This document shows positions 49,101-56,465 of a DNA stretch of 64,000 nt, one piece after another. The position numbers and the translations under genes are program-made. Under the pieces are notes generated by a model that did not search any database, was not told the DNA's origin, and saw only the letters and a list, made by a program, of their open reading frames with translations. This DNA is from Pseudomonas hefeiensis (GTDB taxonomy: Bacteria > Pseudomonadota > Gammaproteobacteria > Pseudomonadales > Pseudomonadaceae), in NCBI RefSeq assembly GCF_030687835.1, contig NZ_CP117449.1, positions 2,542,001 to 2,606,000 on the forward strand, in the 5' to 3' direction. Numbering within the stretch: the stretch's first letter is position 1; each line of letters starts with the position of its first letter.

Positions 49101-49855
49101 TGAATGTATCGGCAGAACTGGTCACCAGCCAGATGCGCACCTCCAAAGCCCAGGGGCTGGGCAAGGTGGCTCAACTGATGAACGAGCACGTGCATGACCT
49201 GAGCGATTTTCTCACCAGAGACCATAAAGGAAAAATGCTGCCCGACTACCTGCTCAAGTTGGCGAAAGTGGTGACCGCAGAGCAACAGAGCATCATCGAA
49301 GAACTCGGGCAACTCACCAAGGGCATTGACCACATCAAAACCATTGTTGCCGCCCAGCAGTCCTATGCCGTTGCCGTCAGTATCATCGAGACAGTGCCGG
49401 TCCCTGAGTTAATCGATGATGCCTTGCGCATGAGTGCCGGATCACTGGCGCGCCAGGAGGTGATGGTGGTCAAGGAAATCGCCGACTTGCCCCTGCTGTC
49501 GCTGGATCGGCACCGGGTACTGCTGATTCTGGTGAACCTGATCAGCAATGCCAGGCAGGCGTTGGACGGCGTGATTGATCGCAGCCCATGCATCACGTTC
49601 GGCGCCTCTCTCGCGCAAGGGCCCGTATTGCGTATCACGGTGGCCGACAACGGCAATGGGATTGCACCAGAGCACCTGGCGCGGCTCTTTTCCCATGGCT
49701 TCACTACGCGCAAAGACGGCCACGGTTTCGGCCTGCACAGTTGCGCGCTGGCCGCGCAGGAAATGGGTGGCAGCTTGACCGTGCACAGCGATGGGGCCGG
49801 ACAGGGCGCGACCTTCACCCTCGATATTCCCCTCGATGTTCCGCAGATTAAGTGA
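46135..49855 (+). pseudogene. TorS-like hybrid histidine kinase, split by a one-base frameshift
   Basis: The gene starts at GTG 46135 (AGGAGG upstream) and encodes a first membrane helix (VAALVFLMLAVSLVNLYGL) and ~50 residues of the sensor region, up to FIATRDQE. At 46358-46361 (AAAA) the frame must shift by one base; from 46361 the second frame continues SLSQAEDMVATAIAG to the stop. Repaired length is about 1239 residues: TM1, ~350-residue helical periplasmic domain, TM2 (IVAGTVAILLAGAIAW), HAMP, HisKA with SHELRTPL, HATPase, receiver (VLVVDDSPEM, SDVMMPKLDG), then a second kinase-like part with VLHNVGNVLNSVNVSAELV and HATPase motifs DNGNGI and GFGLHS. It is either a recent mutation or a sequencing error in a homopolymer. 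No response-regulator gene adjoins. Confidence 0.8.
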
Positions 49856-50026
49856 TGAACACCGAACCGGCTCTCATCAGGGGTCGAGCGGCTGAGGTTG
49901 GTCAGCGGCTGCGTAAGACCTGGGTGGCTGATGACTTGAAGTCGCATGGTGTTCCAAGCCGTTAATATGAATGTCATGGCATTAAGCAACTATTGAATAC
50001 CTGAATCACTGCCAAGGAGCCTTTCC

Positions 50027-50491
50027 ATGACTACCGTCACGCCTTCAAGCGGCGCAACGCCTTCATCGCAGAACAATTCCGCCTCTGCATTCGATGCTAA
50101 ATTGGACATCGCCAAATCCAGTCGGATTCTGGCCGATTACATGAAAGAAAAAGGCAAGGGCGCGATCAGCGGTAATGAACTCTCGTCGCTGGCCAACGCT
50201 TCGTCCAAAGAGGTACCTGCCGAAGTGTCGGCAGCCGCAGAGTACATGACGCGCCATTCAGACGTCTTCACCGCCATCGAAACTCACGATGTGGCCGGTG
50301 CCGACAACTACAGCGGCGCGTGGAACTTCGAATGGGCAGCAGACGGCGGCCTCAAGGGCACTGCCACCGAAGCGCTCGCCAATATGAGCGATGTGTTCGA
50401 CTCCGCCATTGCCAAGTCAGCTCAAATTACTGAGTTGACCACCGTTGCCAAAACCGAGCTGGATTCTTCCAAACAGCGCCCTCAGAACTGA
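50027..50491 (+). CDS. T3SS-associated small protein with HrpF-like module and pilin-like tail
   Basis: A 154-residue acidic protein without signal peptide or membrane helix. Residues ~25-105 (ILADYMKEKGKGAISGNELS, then AAEYMTRHSDVFTAIETHD) resemble the EF-hand-like modules of HrpF/NolX/HrpK translocators, also present in the large protein downstream. The last ~35 residues (FDSAIAKSAQITELTTVA and LDSSKQRPQN) are nearly the same as the tail of the 53-residue protein at 54576. I infer a secreted component of the needle, pilus or tip. Start ATG 50027 follows an AAGGAG site. Its own stem-loop lies 15 bases after the stop. Family not named with confidence. Confidence 0.65.
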   Translation: MTTVTPSSGATPSSQNNSASAFDAKLDIAKSSRILADYMKEKGKGAISGNELSSLANASSKEVPAEVSAAAEYMTRHSDVFTAIETHDVAGADNYSGAWNFEWAADGGLKGTATEALANMSDVFDSAIAKSAQITELTTVAKTELDSSKQRPQN

Positions 50492-50505
50492 TTCCTTCTA
50501 TCCGT

Positions 50506-50527
50506 CAGCCTGGCTCCTGCCAGGCTG
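50506..50527 (+). terminator. Stem-loop after the 154-residue gene
   Basis: Perfect 8-base arms CAGCCTGG (50506-50513) and CCAGGCTG (50520-50527) around a 6-base loop. The hairpin is GC-rich but followed by GGCCCTTCC and not by a T run, so it may stabilise the transcript end or attenuate and not act as a strong intrinsic terminator. Confidence 0.6.
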
Positions 50528-50799
50528 GGCCCTTCCGTACATCCGCCTGACCTTTCGAATGCCCATCCGGCCCTGATTGACGGGCATTGCGGTGACTGGC
50601 GCCTACGTTTTGTTGTAACACTCCGCGGCGATACTCACCTTTCATGATGTTGGCGCATGCAGATTCCATCATCCAGTCAATACCCTGCTAATGGCACATT
50701 TATGCGTATTCACGCTGGCTGATCTGTCGCGAGTGTTGCGTCCCGTACGGGCTCGCACCGCCGCTGCACTCATTCATGCCCTAAGAAAAGGAGTCATCA

Positions 50800-53700
50800 A
50801 TGTCCGTTCAAGATGTCAGTTTTGTAGGCATAACATCCAAGCCGCAAGACCCCAGGCTTGCCGAGGCCTGGGATCAGGCGATCAAGCAGGCCAAGGAGGC
50901 GGGCATTGAATGGGAGCGGCCAAAAGGCGACAACCGCTCGGCTCAAGACATCATTGACGACACGCCGGTGCTCAAGAACCTGGGCAACCAGAGCGATGTG
51001 AAGGAAAACCTCAAGGACCGTGTCGGCGATTTCGAGACTGACCCGGATGCGGCTTATCGCGCCAAGCAGGTGCTTGAGCACGTCGAAAAATATAATGAAG
51101 GCGGCGAACGGATCGCCAGCAAGGACATCGACAACGGTCGGGTCGACGGCTTCACGAGGGGCGGTGATGCCAGGCACGGAACCGAGGCGGGGCGCCTGCA
51201 AGACTTCGGCCGACAAGGTTTCTCGCACCTTAAGGGCGAGCTCAAGGATCTGTCCAAGCCCGGCGATGATCCCCAGGCTCGTGAACAAGCCGAAGCCCTG
51301 GGTATCAAGTGGGAGCGCCCTGACGGGGATGATCGTTCCGCGCAGGACATCATCAATGACAATGCCTTGCTCAAAAACCTGGGCAACCAGAGCAGCGTCA
51401 AGGACATGCTCAAGGAGCAGGTCGGCGATTTCGAAAATGACCCGGACGCCGCCTATCGCGCGACCCAGGTGCTGGAACACATCGAGACCCTCAATAGCGA
51501 GGGTGGCAAGATTGCCGGCAAAGACGTCGACAACGACCGCGTCGATGGTTTCACCAAAAGCGGTGAAGCGAAGAATGGCACTGAAGCCGGTCGCCTGCAG
51601 GACTTCGGCAAGAAGGGTTTCTCCGCCCTCAAGGGTGAGCTCAAGGATTCGTCGGCGGCTGGCGACAACAAGGAAGCCCGCGAGCTGGCCGAAAAGGTCG
51701 GCATCGTGTGGGTGCGCCCGGAAGAGGATAAACGTTCGGCGCAAGACATCATCGAAGACAATCCGCTGCTCAAGAACCTGGGCAACCAGAGTGGCGTCAA
51801 GGACATGCTCAAGGACCAGGTCGGCGATTACGAGAGCGATGCCGATGCCGCCTACCGGGCTGCGCAGGTCATGGACCGCATCACCATGTTCGATGACAAG
51901 GGCAATGCCCAGTCCGGTGGTGATGTGTTCAATAGCAGCGTGGACGGTTTCACCAAGAGCGGCGAAGCCAGGCACGGCACCGAGGCCGGCCGCCTGCAGG
52001 ACTTCGGCAAGGAAGGTTTTTCAACCCTGCCAGAACTCAAGAAAACCGAGGACATCGCCAGCTACAAGGATTACCTCAAGACCAACAAGGATGCCGATCC
52101 GGCGTCGCAGCAGGTCGCCAAGTACGCAGCGATCCTTGATGAGAACTTCGAGGCAATCAAGGGCAAGACCGGTGCGGGCAAGTACCTGACTGCCGACGAC
52201 ATCAAGGAGTACACCAACCAGAACTCACAACTGAGCGAGGAAACCCGTCAGGCACTGGATTTCTGGTCTCAGCCAGGTGCTTTCAAGGTCATCGACAATG
52301 CCAAGAACCCATTGGACAAGAATCCTGATGGCGAACTGAGCAGGGGCGATATTCAGGGCTGGCTCAAAAGTGCCAACGTACCCAAGGATGCAACGTCCGT
52401 TATCACATTGCTCTCGGGGATTGCCGGCAACAATGCCTTGGCCAGGGTTGATACCGCAGGTTTGAACAAGGACGTGTTCGATAACCCGGACAAATATTCG
52501 GCAGAGGAAAAAGCTGCGGTTCTACAGGATCTCAAGGCCGCCCAGCAACTGATTATCCAGGGCAGCGCCGCCGGGATGTGGAGGGATGACAAGTCGCAGG
52601 TCACGATCGCCAACAAGGTGCGCAGTCATCCCGATGCCCAGAAGCTGCTTGATGATGTCAACAAACACATTGGGATCTTGCAAAGTGACCCTGCGGTCAG
52701 TCAATACATGAGCGAGCATGGCTCCAATGAATTGACCAAGCTGGTGGAAGATAACAAGGGGCTCAAGGAGTCCCTGCAAAAAACCTACGACGACGAAGTC
52801 AAGTCCGGCAAGTCACTCGACACGCAGTGGGAGGCCAAGTCCAAGGATGGCAAGTTCACTCACACGGAAATTCTTGCCGAGTTCTTTGGTACGGCGCAGA
52901 CCCTTCAGGGCGCGCTGGGTATCAATAATGCCGGTGAGATCCAGGCCGCCGTCAAAGGCTCCAAGGCCAATGCCGAGCTGGAAAGCTATTACGAGAAGTC
53001 ACTGGCTTCAGGCGATCGCCTGAATGAACTGCTCAAGGAGCATACCCCTGACGAAGCCATGAGTGCTTTCAGCCTTGAAGTCGCGCTGTACAACTCGGCG
53101 CTGGACCCCGAGTTCACCGGCAAGCTGGACACACAGCTCAACGATAACTTCACCAGGATCGCCAAGGACAATGCCTTCAAGGATGCGTCCTTCGACGATA
53201 TAAAGGCGGCCTTCGGCGTCAATGGCGGTAGTGAGCTGGATGAGGAGAAGGTCAAGAAAATCATCGAGCAGATCAGCGAGGAAAACCCGCAGATGCTCGT
53301 CAATGCCGACGGCACCGTCGCCACGCCAGACCAGATCCTGGCTAACTTCCGGGGGGACTGGGACCTGCTTCGCCAGGGCACCAAGACCCTGGATTCGCTA
53401 GGTGTATTCAGCAAGGACTCGTCGCTCAAGGACGCTCAGAGCAAAGGCGTCATGCATGGTGTGAGCGGGCTGTTCATGGCCGGCGTTACCATCGCCAAAG
53501 GCGCCAACAACGCCGGCAAGCTGACCGAGCGGCAGATTGTCGATATCGCCACCGGTTCGGTGCAGGCCGCCACGCTCCTGGCTGAAGGGGGTCTGAAAAA
53601 CTATCAGGATTATCTCAAGGATGTGAAAGGCAAGCTGACAGGTGATCGGCTCGGCGACCTGGGCAAAAAGTTGGACGATCCGCTCAAAAGCGTGACCGCC

Positions 53701-54156
53701 AACCTCAAGGGCATGGAAAACGCGGCCAAGGGGGTCGGTGGCATTGCGGCTATCACTGCCGGCGCCTATGGCATTTTCGATGGCGTCAAGGCGCTCAGGA
53801 AAGGCGATACGGTAGCCGGTGGCATGAATATCACGGCCGGTTCGCTGGGTATCATGGCGGGCCTGGCTTCGGTGGCTGAAGTGGGCGCCAGCGCGCTGAG
53901 CGTTTCGGCGATTGCCGCCTCGCGGATCGCGATGGTGGCGGGTGGCCTAGGCTTCGCGGCGGCGGGTGTGGCTGCGCTGGCATTGCTGGTTCCGGGCCTG
54001 ATCGAGGAAGTCAAGCAAGAGAAACGGGTGGGTAAATTCGCGGATGCCCTGAGCGATTACCTGACTCAGTATGAAATCGACGGTGTGCCGCAAGGCGATA
54101 TCTGGGATATCCCTGACGAGGAGTGGCCGGGGGAAGAGAGCACCGTTGGTTCATGA
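50800..54156 (+). CDS. Large repeat-containing HrpF/NolX/HrpK-like putative T3SS translocator
   Basis: A 1118-residue acidic protein without a Sec signal. Residues ~22-420 are three tandem 133-residue repeats (each containing RSAQDII, LKNLGNQS, VGDFE/YE, DGFT, GTEAGRLQDFG). The middle (~430-560) has calcium-loop-like pieces (DKNPDGELSRGDIQGWL) as in HrpF/HrpK modules. The C-terminal third has hydrophobic segments (GIAAITAGAYGIFDG; AGSLGIMAGLASVAEVGASA; MVAGGLGFAAAGVAALALLV) suited to membrane insertion. Known HrpF/NolX proteins carry N-terminal repeats and C-terminal hydrophobic helices and form the translocon. Assignment is by architecture; a toxin-like effector is the alternative. AAGGAG site; terminator downstream. 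Confidence 0.65.
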   Translation: MSVQDVSFVGITSKPQDPRLAEAWDQAIKQAKEAGIEWERPKGDNRSAQDIIDDTPVLKNLGNQSDVKENLKDRVGDFETDPDAAYRAKQVLEHVEKYNEGGERIASKDIDNGRVDGFTRGGDARHGTEAGRLQDFGRQGFSHLKGELKDLSKPGDDPQAREQAEALGIKWERPDGDDRSAQDIINDNALLKNLGNQSSVKDMLKEQVGDFENDPDAAYRATQVLEHIETLNSEGGKIAGKDVDNDRVDGFTKSGEAKNGTEAGRLQDFGKKGFSALKGELKDSSAAGDNKEARELAEKVGIVWVRPEEDKRSAQDIIEDNPLLKNLGNQSGVKDMLKDQVGDYESDADAAYRAAQVMDRITMFDDKGNAQSGGDVFNSSVDGFTKSGEARHGTEAGRLQDFGKEGFSTLPELKKTEDIASYKDYLKTNKDADPASQQVAKYAAILDENFEAIKGKTGAGKYLTADDIKEYTNQNSQLSEETRQALDFWSQPGAFKVIDNAKNPLDKNPDGELSRGDIQGWLKSANVPKDATSVITLLSGIAGNNALARVDTAGLNKDVFDNPDKYSAEEKAAVLQDLKAAQQLIIQGSAAGMWRDDKSQVTIANKVRSHPDAQKLLDDVNKHIGILQSDPAVSQYMSEHGSNELTKLVEDNKGLKESLQKTYDDEVKSGKSLDTQWEAKSKDGKFTHTEILAEFFGTAQTLQGALGINNAGEIQAAVKGSKANAELESYYEKSLASGDRLNELLKEHTPDEAMSAFSLEVALYNSALDPEFTGKLDTQLNDNFTRIAKDNAFKDASFDDIKAAFGVNGGSELDEEKVKKIIEQISEENPQMLVNADGTVATPDQILANFRGDWDLLRQGTKTLDSLGVFSKDSSLKDAQSKGVMHGVSGLFMAGVTIAKGANNAGKLTERQIVDIATGSVQAATLLAEGGLKNYQDYLKDVKGKLTGDRLGDLGKKLDDPLKSVTANLKGMENAAKGVGGIAAITAGAYGIFDGVKALRKGDTVAGGMNITAGSLGIMAGLASVAEVGASALSVSAIAASRIAMVAGGLGFAAAGVAALALLVPGLIEEVKQEKRVGKFADALSDYLTQYEIDGVPQGDIWDIPDEEWPGEESTVGS
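50863..52059 (+). repeat. Three tandem 399-base coding repeats
   Basis: Equivalent codons recur at exactly 399-base spacing: the WERP/WVRP codon blocks start at 50908, 51307 and 51706. The repeats remain in frame and are diverged, so they arose by old duplication. Each encodes about 133 residues of the translocator-like protein. Confidence 0.85.
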
Positions 54157-54575
54157 GTCTGAGTGTGTCGATCGCTGAGGCGGGTTGACGCGCGCAGATG
54201 GCCCCGTTAATTGAGTGTAACTCCTCAGTTGCGCTCTTTTTTCGGTGGCATCGGACGTCAAATAACTTACGTAGAGTTGATCGCAACTGGCCATCAATCA
54301 TTAGTTGGTGGTGAGGGGACTTTTATTCGGAGAAAGTTCCACGGATATTTATGTTTATTTGATCATTCCGTTGGGCTTTTGCTTGGGGCGGGCAAGTCTG
54401 TCCGGCACTTTGGTTTGAGCTGCAAGAGCATCCGGTTCAATCGGAATAATGTTCGGCTTTTGGATTAAAACAGTTGTTGGGCGTTGAACTGTAATGTTCA
54501 GCCCTTAGTCTTTGTTGGCAACATTAGTTTGCCACTTGACGGCACACCTACTTCTCACCGATCAGGAGAACCAAC
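54157..54575. other. Intergenic region with terminator and probable promoter of the pilin-like gene
   Basis: About 420 AT-richer bases between the large repeat protein and the 53-residue gene. It begins with an intrinsic terminator and presumably contains the promoter for the sctD-sctV operon. No convincing sigma-54 (-24/-12), HrpL or tts-box site was identified by eye; the best -24/-12 candidate, near 54402, lacks the GC of the -12 element. Confidence 0.45.
54213..54242 (+). terminator. Rho-independent terminator after the translocator-like gene
   Basis: Ten-base arms GAGTGTAACT (54213-54222) and AGTTGCGCTC (54227-54236), pairing throughout with two G-U pairs, a 4-base loop, and a run of six T at 54237-54242. 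It ends the transcript of the large repeat protein 57 bases after its stop. Confidence 0.8.
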
Positions 54576-54737
54576 ATGAGCGAGACTACCCCAGTAAGTT
54601 CCGGCAACGCTGACGCGGCTATCGCAAAAATGGAAGCCACCTTCAACATGGCGATCGAAAAGTCGGCCAAGATCACCGAGCTGTCCACCGCCAAGAAAGC
54701 TGAGCTCGACGCTACCAAACAACGGCCTCAGAACTGA
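54576..54737 (+). CDS. Candidate T3SS needle/pilin subunit (53 residues)
   Basis: A 53-residue protein with an AGGAG site. After a short flexible start (MSETTPVSSGNADAA) nearly the whole chain is amphipathic helix (AIAKMEATFNMAIEKSAKIT ELSTAKK) ending in DATKQRPQN. No cysteine, no signal peptide. Small helical proteins encoded beside sctD are typical T3SS needle or pilus subunits (SctF, HrpA, NopA), usually highly expressed. The tail is shared with the 154-residue protein 4 kb upstream. A very stable hairpin immediately after the stop would fit strong expression relative to sctD downstream. Function is inferred from size, context and helix content. Confidence 0.6.
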   Translation: MSETTPVSSGNADAAIAKMEATFNMAIEKSAKITELSTAKKAELDATKQRPQN

Positions 54738-54744
54738 TGCCGTC

Positions 54745-54771
54745 ATGCAGGCAGCCCTCGGCTGCCTGCAT
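54745..54771 (+). terminator. 12-base-pair hairpin after the pilin-like gene
   Basis: Perfect arms ATGCAGGCAGCC (54745-54756) and GGCTGCCTGCAT (54760-54771) with a 3-base loop, seven bases after the stop. There is no T run, so it is more likely a 3'-end stabiliser or partial attenuator between the abundant small protein and sctD. Confidence 0.75.
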
Positions 54772-54829
54772 ACCTGTTCGTCAGGCCTCATAGGTATCTG
54801 TCCGCACGCCTCACTCCGGTAATACAGCC

Positions 54830-55774
54830 ATGACAGCCTTGACTTTCTTCGCGGCTCCAGCCGCAGCTGCCACGGGCAAGGCTCTGCCAGTGCTTGGTAT
54901 CACCCACGGTCTGCACCAGGGGGTATGCCTGCCCTTGGACCAGCCCGTCTACATTCTGGGCAGTGCCGCAAATGCTGATCTGTTACTCAGCGATGCCGGT
55001 ATTGTCGAGCGTCACATGGCGCTGCGTTTCACCGATGGCCAGGTGGCCATTGAAGCGATCGGCGGCGATGTGTTCGTGTGCGCCAGCCATGCCCGGGAGA
55101 TCCTCATTCCCGCGGGCAAAGGGCATCGTGCGCACTTGCCCGTGGATATCCGCCTCGGCGAAGCCCGCCTGACCCTCAGTCGTGGCGCCGTATGCCTGGA
55201 GCCGATAGCGGCTGTGGCGATAACACCCTCCTGGCAGCGCAAGTCGCGCTGGATCATCGCCTTATTGCTGATGTTCCTGTGCGTGGGCGCCTTTGCCTTT
55301 CGGGGCGAGCCGGTTTCGCCGCTGGCGTTGAGCACCGTCGACAAGGCCGCCGCGCTGGCTGCGCACGATGCACCGAAAAACACCGTCGTGCAGGCCAGGG
55401 TCTGGCTCGAACAGCAGCTTGCCACGTTAGGTCTGCACCAAATCAAAGTCAGCGAAGTCGACGGTCAGCTCAGCGCCCATGGGTCCTATGGCCCGACCCA
55501 GAAGGGCCAGTGGCTTGGCGTGCAGCAAGCCTTCGATGGCCGGTTTGGCCAACAGGTGATGTTGCTTTCCGGTGTGGTGGCACGCAACGAAATCGCCAAG
55601 CCCCGCGTGCGCTTTCAGGCTGTGTGGTTCGGTGATAACCCATACGTGATCAACGACAACGGCGAGCGCCTGTTTCCGGGGGCTGTGCTGAACGATAACT
55701 GGCTGCTCGAACGCATTGAGAACGATGAAGTGATTCTCGCCCGAGGTGAAGAGCGGTTCACGCTCACCTTATGA
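54830..55774 (+). CDS. sctD: T3SS inner-membrane ring protein SctD
   Basis: A 314-residue bitopic protein. Residues ~12-110 form an FHA-like cytoplasmic domain (GVCLPLDQPVYILGSAANAD, LLSDAGIVERHMALRF). One membrane helix at ~143-160 (WIIALLLMFLCVGAFAF) is followed by a periplasmic part with a ring-building-like motif (VVQARVWLEQQLATLGLHQI). This is the SctD (YscD/PrgH/HrpW) layout, somewhat short. It is the second gene of the run and overlaps the next gene by four bases. Confidence 0.82.
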   Translation: MTALTFFAAPAAAATGKALPVLGITHGLHQGVCLPLDQPVYILGSAANADLLLSDAGIVERHMALRFTDGQVAIEAIGGDVFVCASHAREILIPAGKGHRAHLPVDIRLGEARLTLSRGAVCLEPIAAVAITPSWQRKSRWIIALLLMFLCVGAFAFRGEPVSPLALSTVDKAAALAAHDAPKNTVVQARVWLEQQLATLGLHQIKVSEVDGQLSAHGSYGPTQKGQWLGVQQAFDGRFGQQVMLLSGVVARNEIAKPRVRFQAVWFGDNPYVINDNGERLFPGAVLNDNWLLERIENDEVILARGEERFTLTL

Positions 55775-56133
55775 GAATCGATCCGGGGGCTCCCTTACCA
55801 ACAACCGCCGAGAGAACCCCGGCGGTAGAAAGCATCCAGCCGGCCAAGGCGCGCCAGGGTGGACGCTTCGAAGCGGTGTTGGGTAAGCGTGCGGTGTCGG
55901 CACGTCGTTCGCTGCGTGCCGACATCGAACAATCGGGCATCGTCGAAGGCATGACAGCTGAGTTGTTCGGCAGTCGCCGTTCGATGGAAATTCTTGAGTA
56001 CGTCTTGGACAACGTGATTCCCACCCTGGATGCCGAGCCCGAAATCAAGGCGTTGGCCCATGAGCTGATCAGCGAAGAAATCGCCTTGCGGTGTTTGCTC
56101 GAAGAACAACGTGCCCAGGTGGTCGAGTCATGA
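55771..56133 (+). CDS. Unknown small T3SS-operon protein
   Basis: A 120-residue protein starting within the stop of sctD and ending within the start of the TPR gene, so it is coupled on both sides. The first ~35 residues are proline- and charge-rich, then helices follow (SLRADIEQSGIVEGMTAELF, MEILEYVLDNVIPTLDAEPE, LISEEIALRCLLEEQRAQV). No signal peptide or membrane helix. It could be a chaperone, a sorting-platform part or a short gatekeeper relative (SctW/HrpJ type), but I recognise no motif for any of these. Confidence 0.7.
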   Translation: MRIDPGAPLPTTAERTPAVESIQPAKARQGGRFEAVLGKRAVSARRSLRADIEQSGIVEGMTAELFGSRRSMEILEYVLDNVIPTLDAEPEIKALAHELISEEIALRCLLEEQRAQVVES

Positions 56134-56465
56134 ATCGCCAGGAACAGGACTGCGTCGATCTGCTCAAGGGCATGGGCGAGCTGTATCGCCGTAGTGGTCA
56201 GTCGCAGCGCGCCTTGGTGCTGCTATTGATCGCCGTCCAGATGGCACCCGGTGACGCTACGCTGCTGCGCAATCTGGTCATGGCTTTTACCGACAGCGGC
56301 CAGGCCGAGCGAGCCCTGTCGGCGCTGGACCGTCTGGTCGAGCTGGAGGGCGAGTCCTCTGGCCTGTGGCTGTTGCGCAGTCGCGCGCTATGGAGTGGCG
56401 GGCGCAAGGACGAGGCGCGTCAGTGCTTCAAACGTTATCTGACTGCCCGCAGAGCCGCGCAATAA
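56130..56465 (+). CDS. TPR protein between sctD and sctV
   Basis: A 111-residue helical protein with about three tetratricopeptide repeats (LYRRSGQSQRALVLLLIAVQ, LVMAFTDSGQAERALSALDR, SGLWLLRSRALWSGGRKDEA). Rhizobial T3SS clusters have a small gene (y4yS) next to rhcV, and LcrH/SycD-type chaperones have the same fold, so a chaperone role is plausible. Start ATG 56130 overlaps the previous stop (ATGA) and its stop overlaps the sctV start (TAATG). Confidence 0.78.
   Translation: MNRQEQDCVDLLKGMGELYRRSGQSQRALVLLLIAVQMAPGDATLLRNLVMAFTDSGQAERALSALDRLVELEGESSGLWLLRSRALWSGGRKDEARQCFKRYLTARRAAQ

Noticed and set aside
54396..54420. Possible sigma-54 promoter before the pilin-like gene
   Set aside because: GGCAC is present but the -12 position reads TTTGA instead of the needed TTGC, and the distance to the gene is long.
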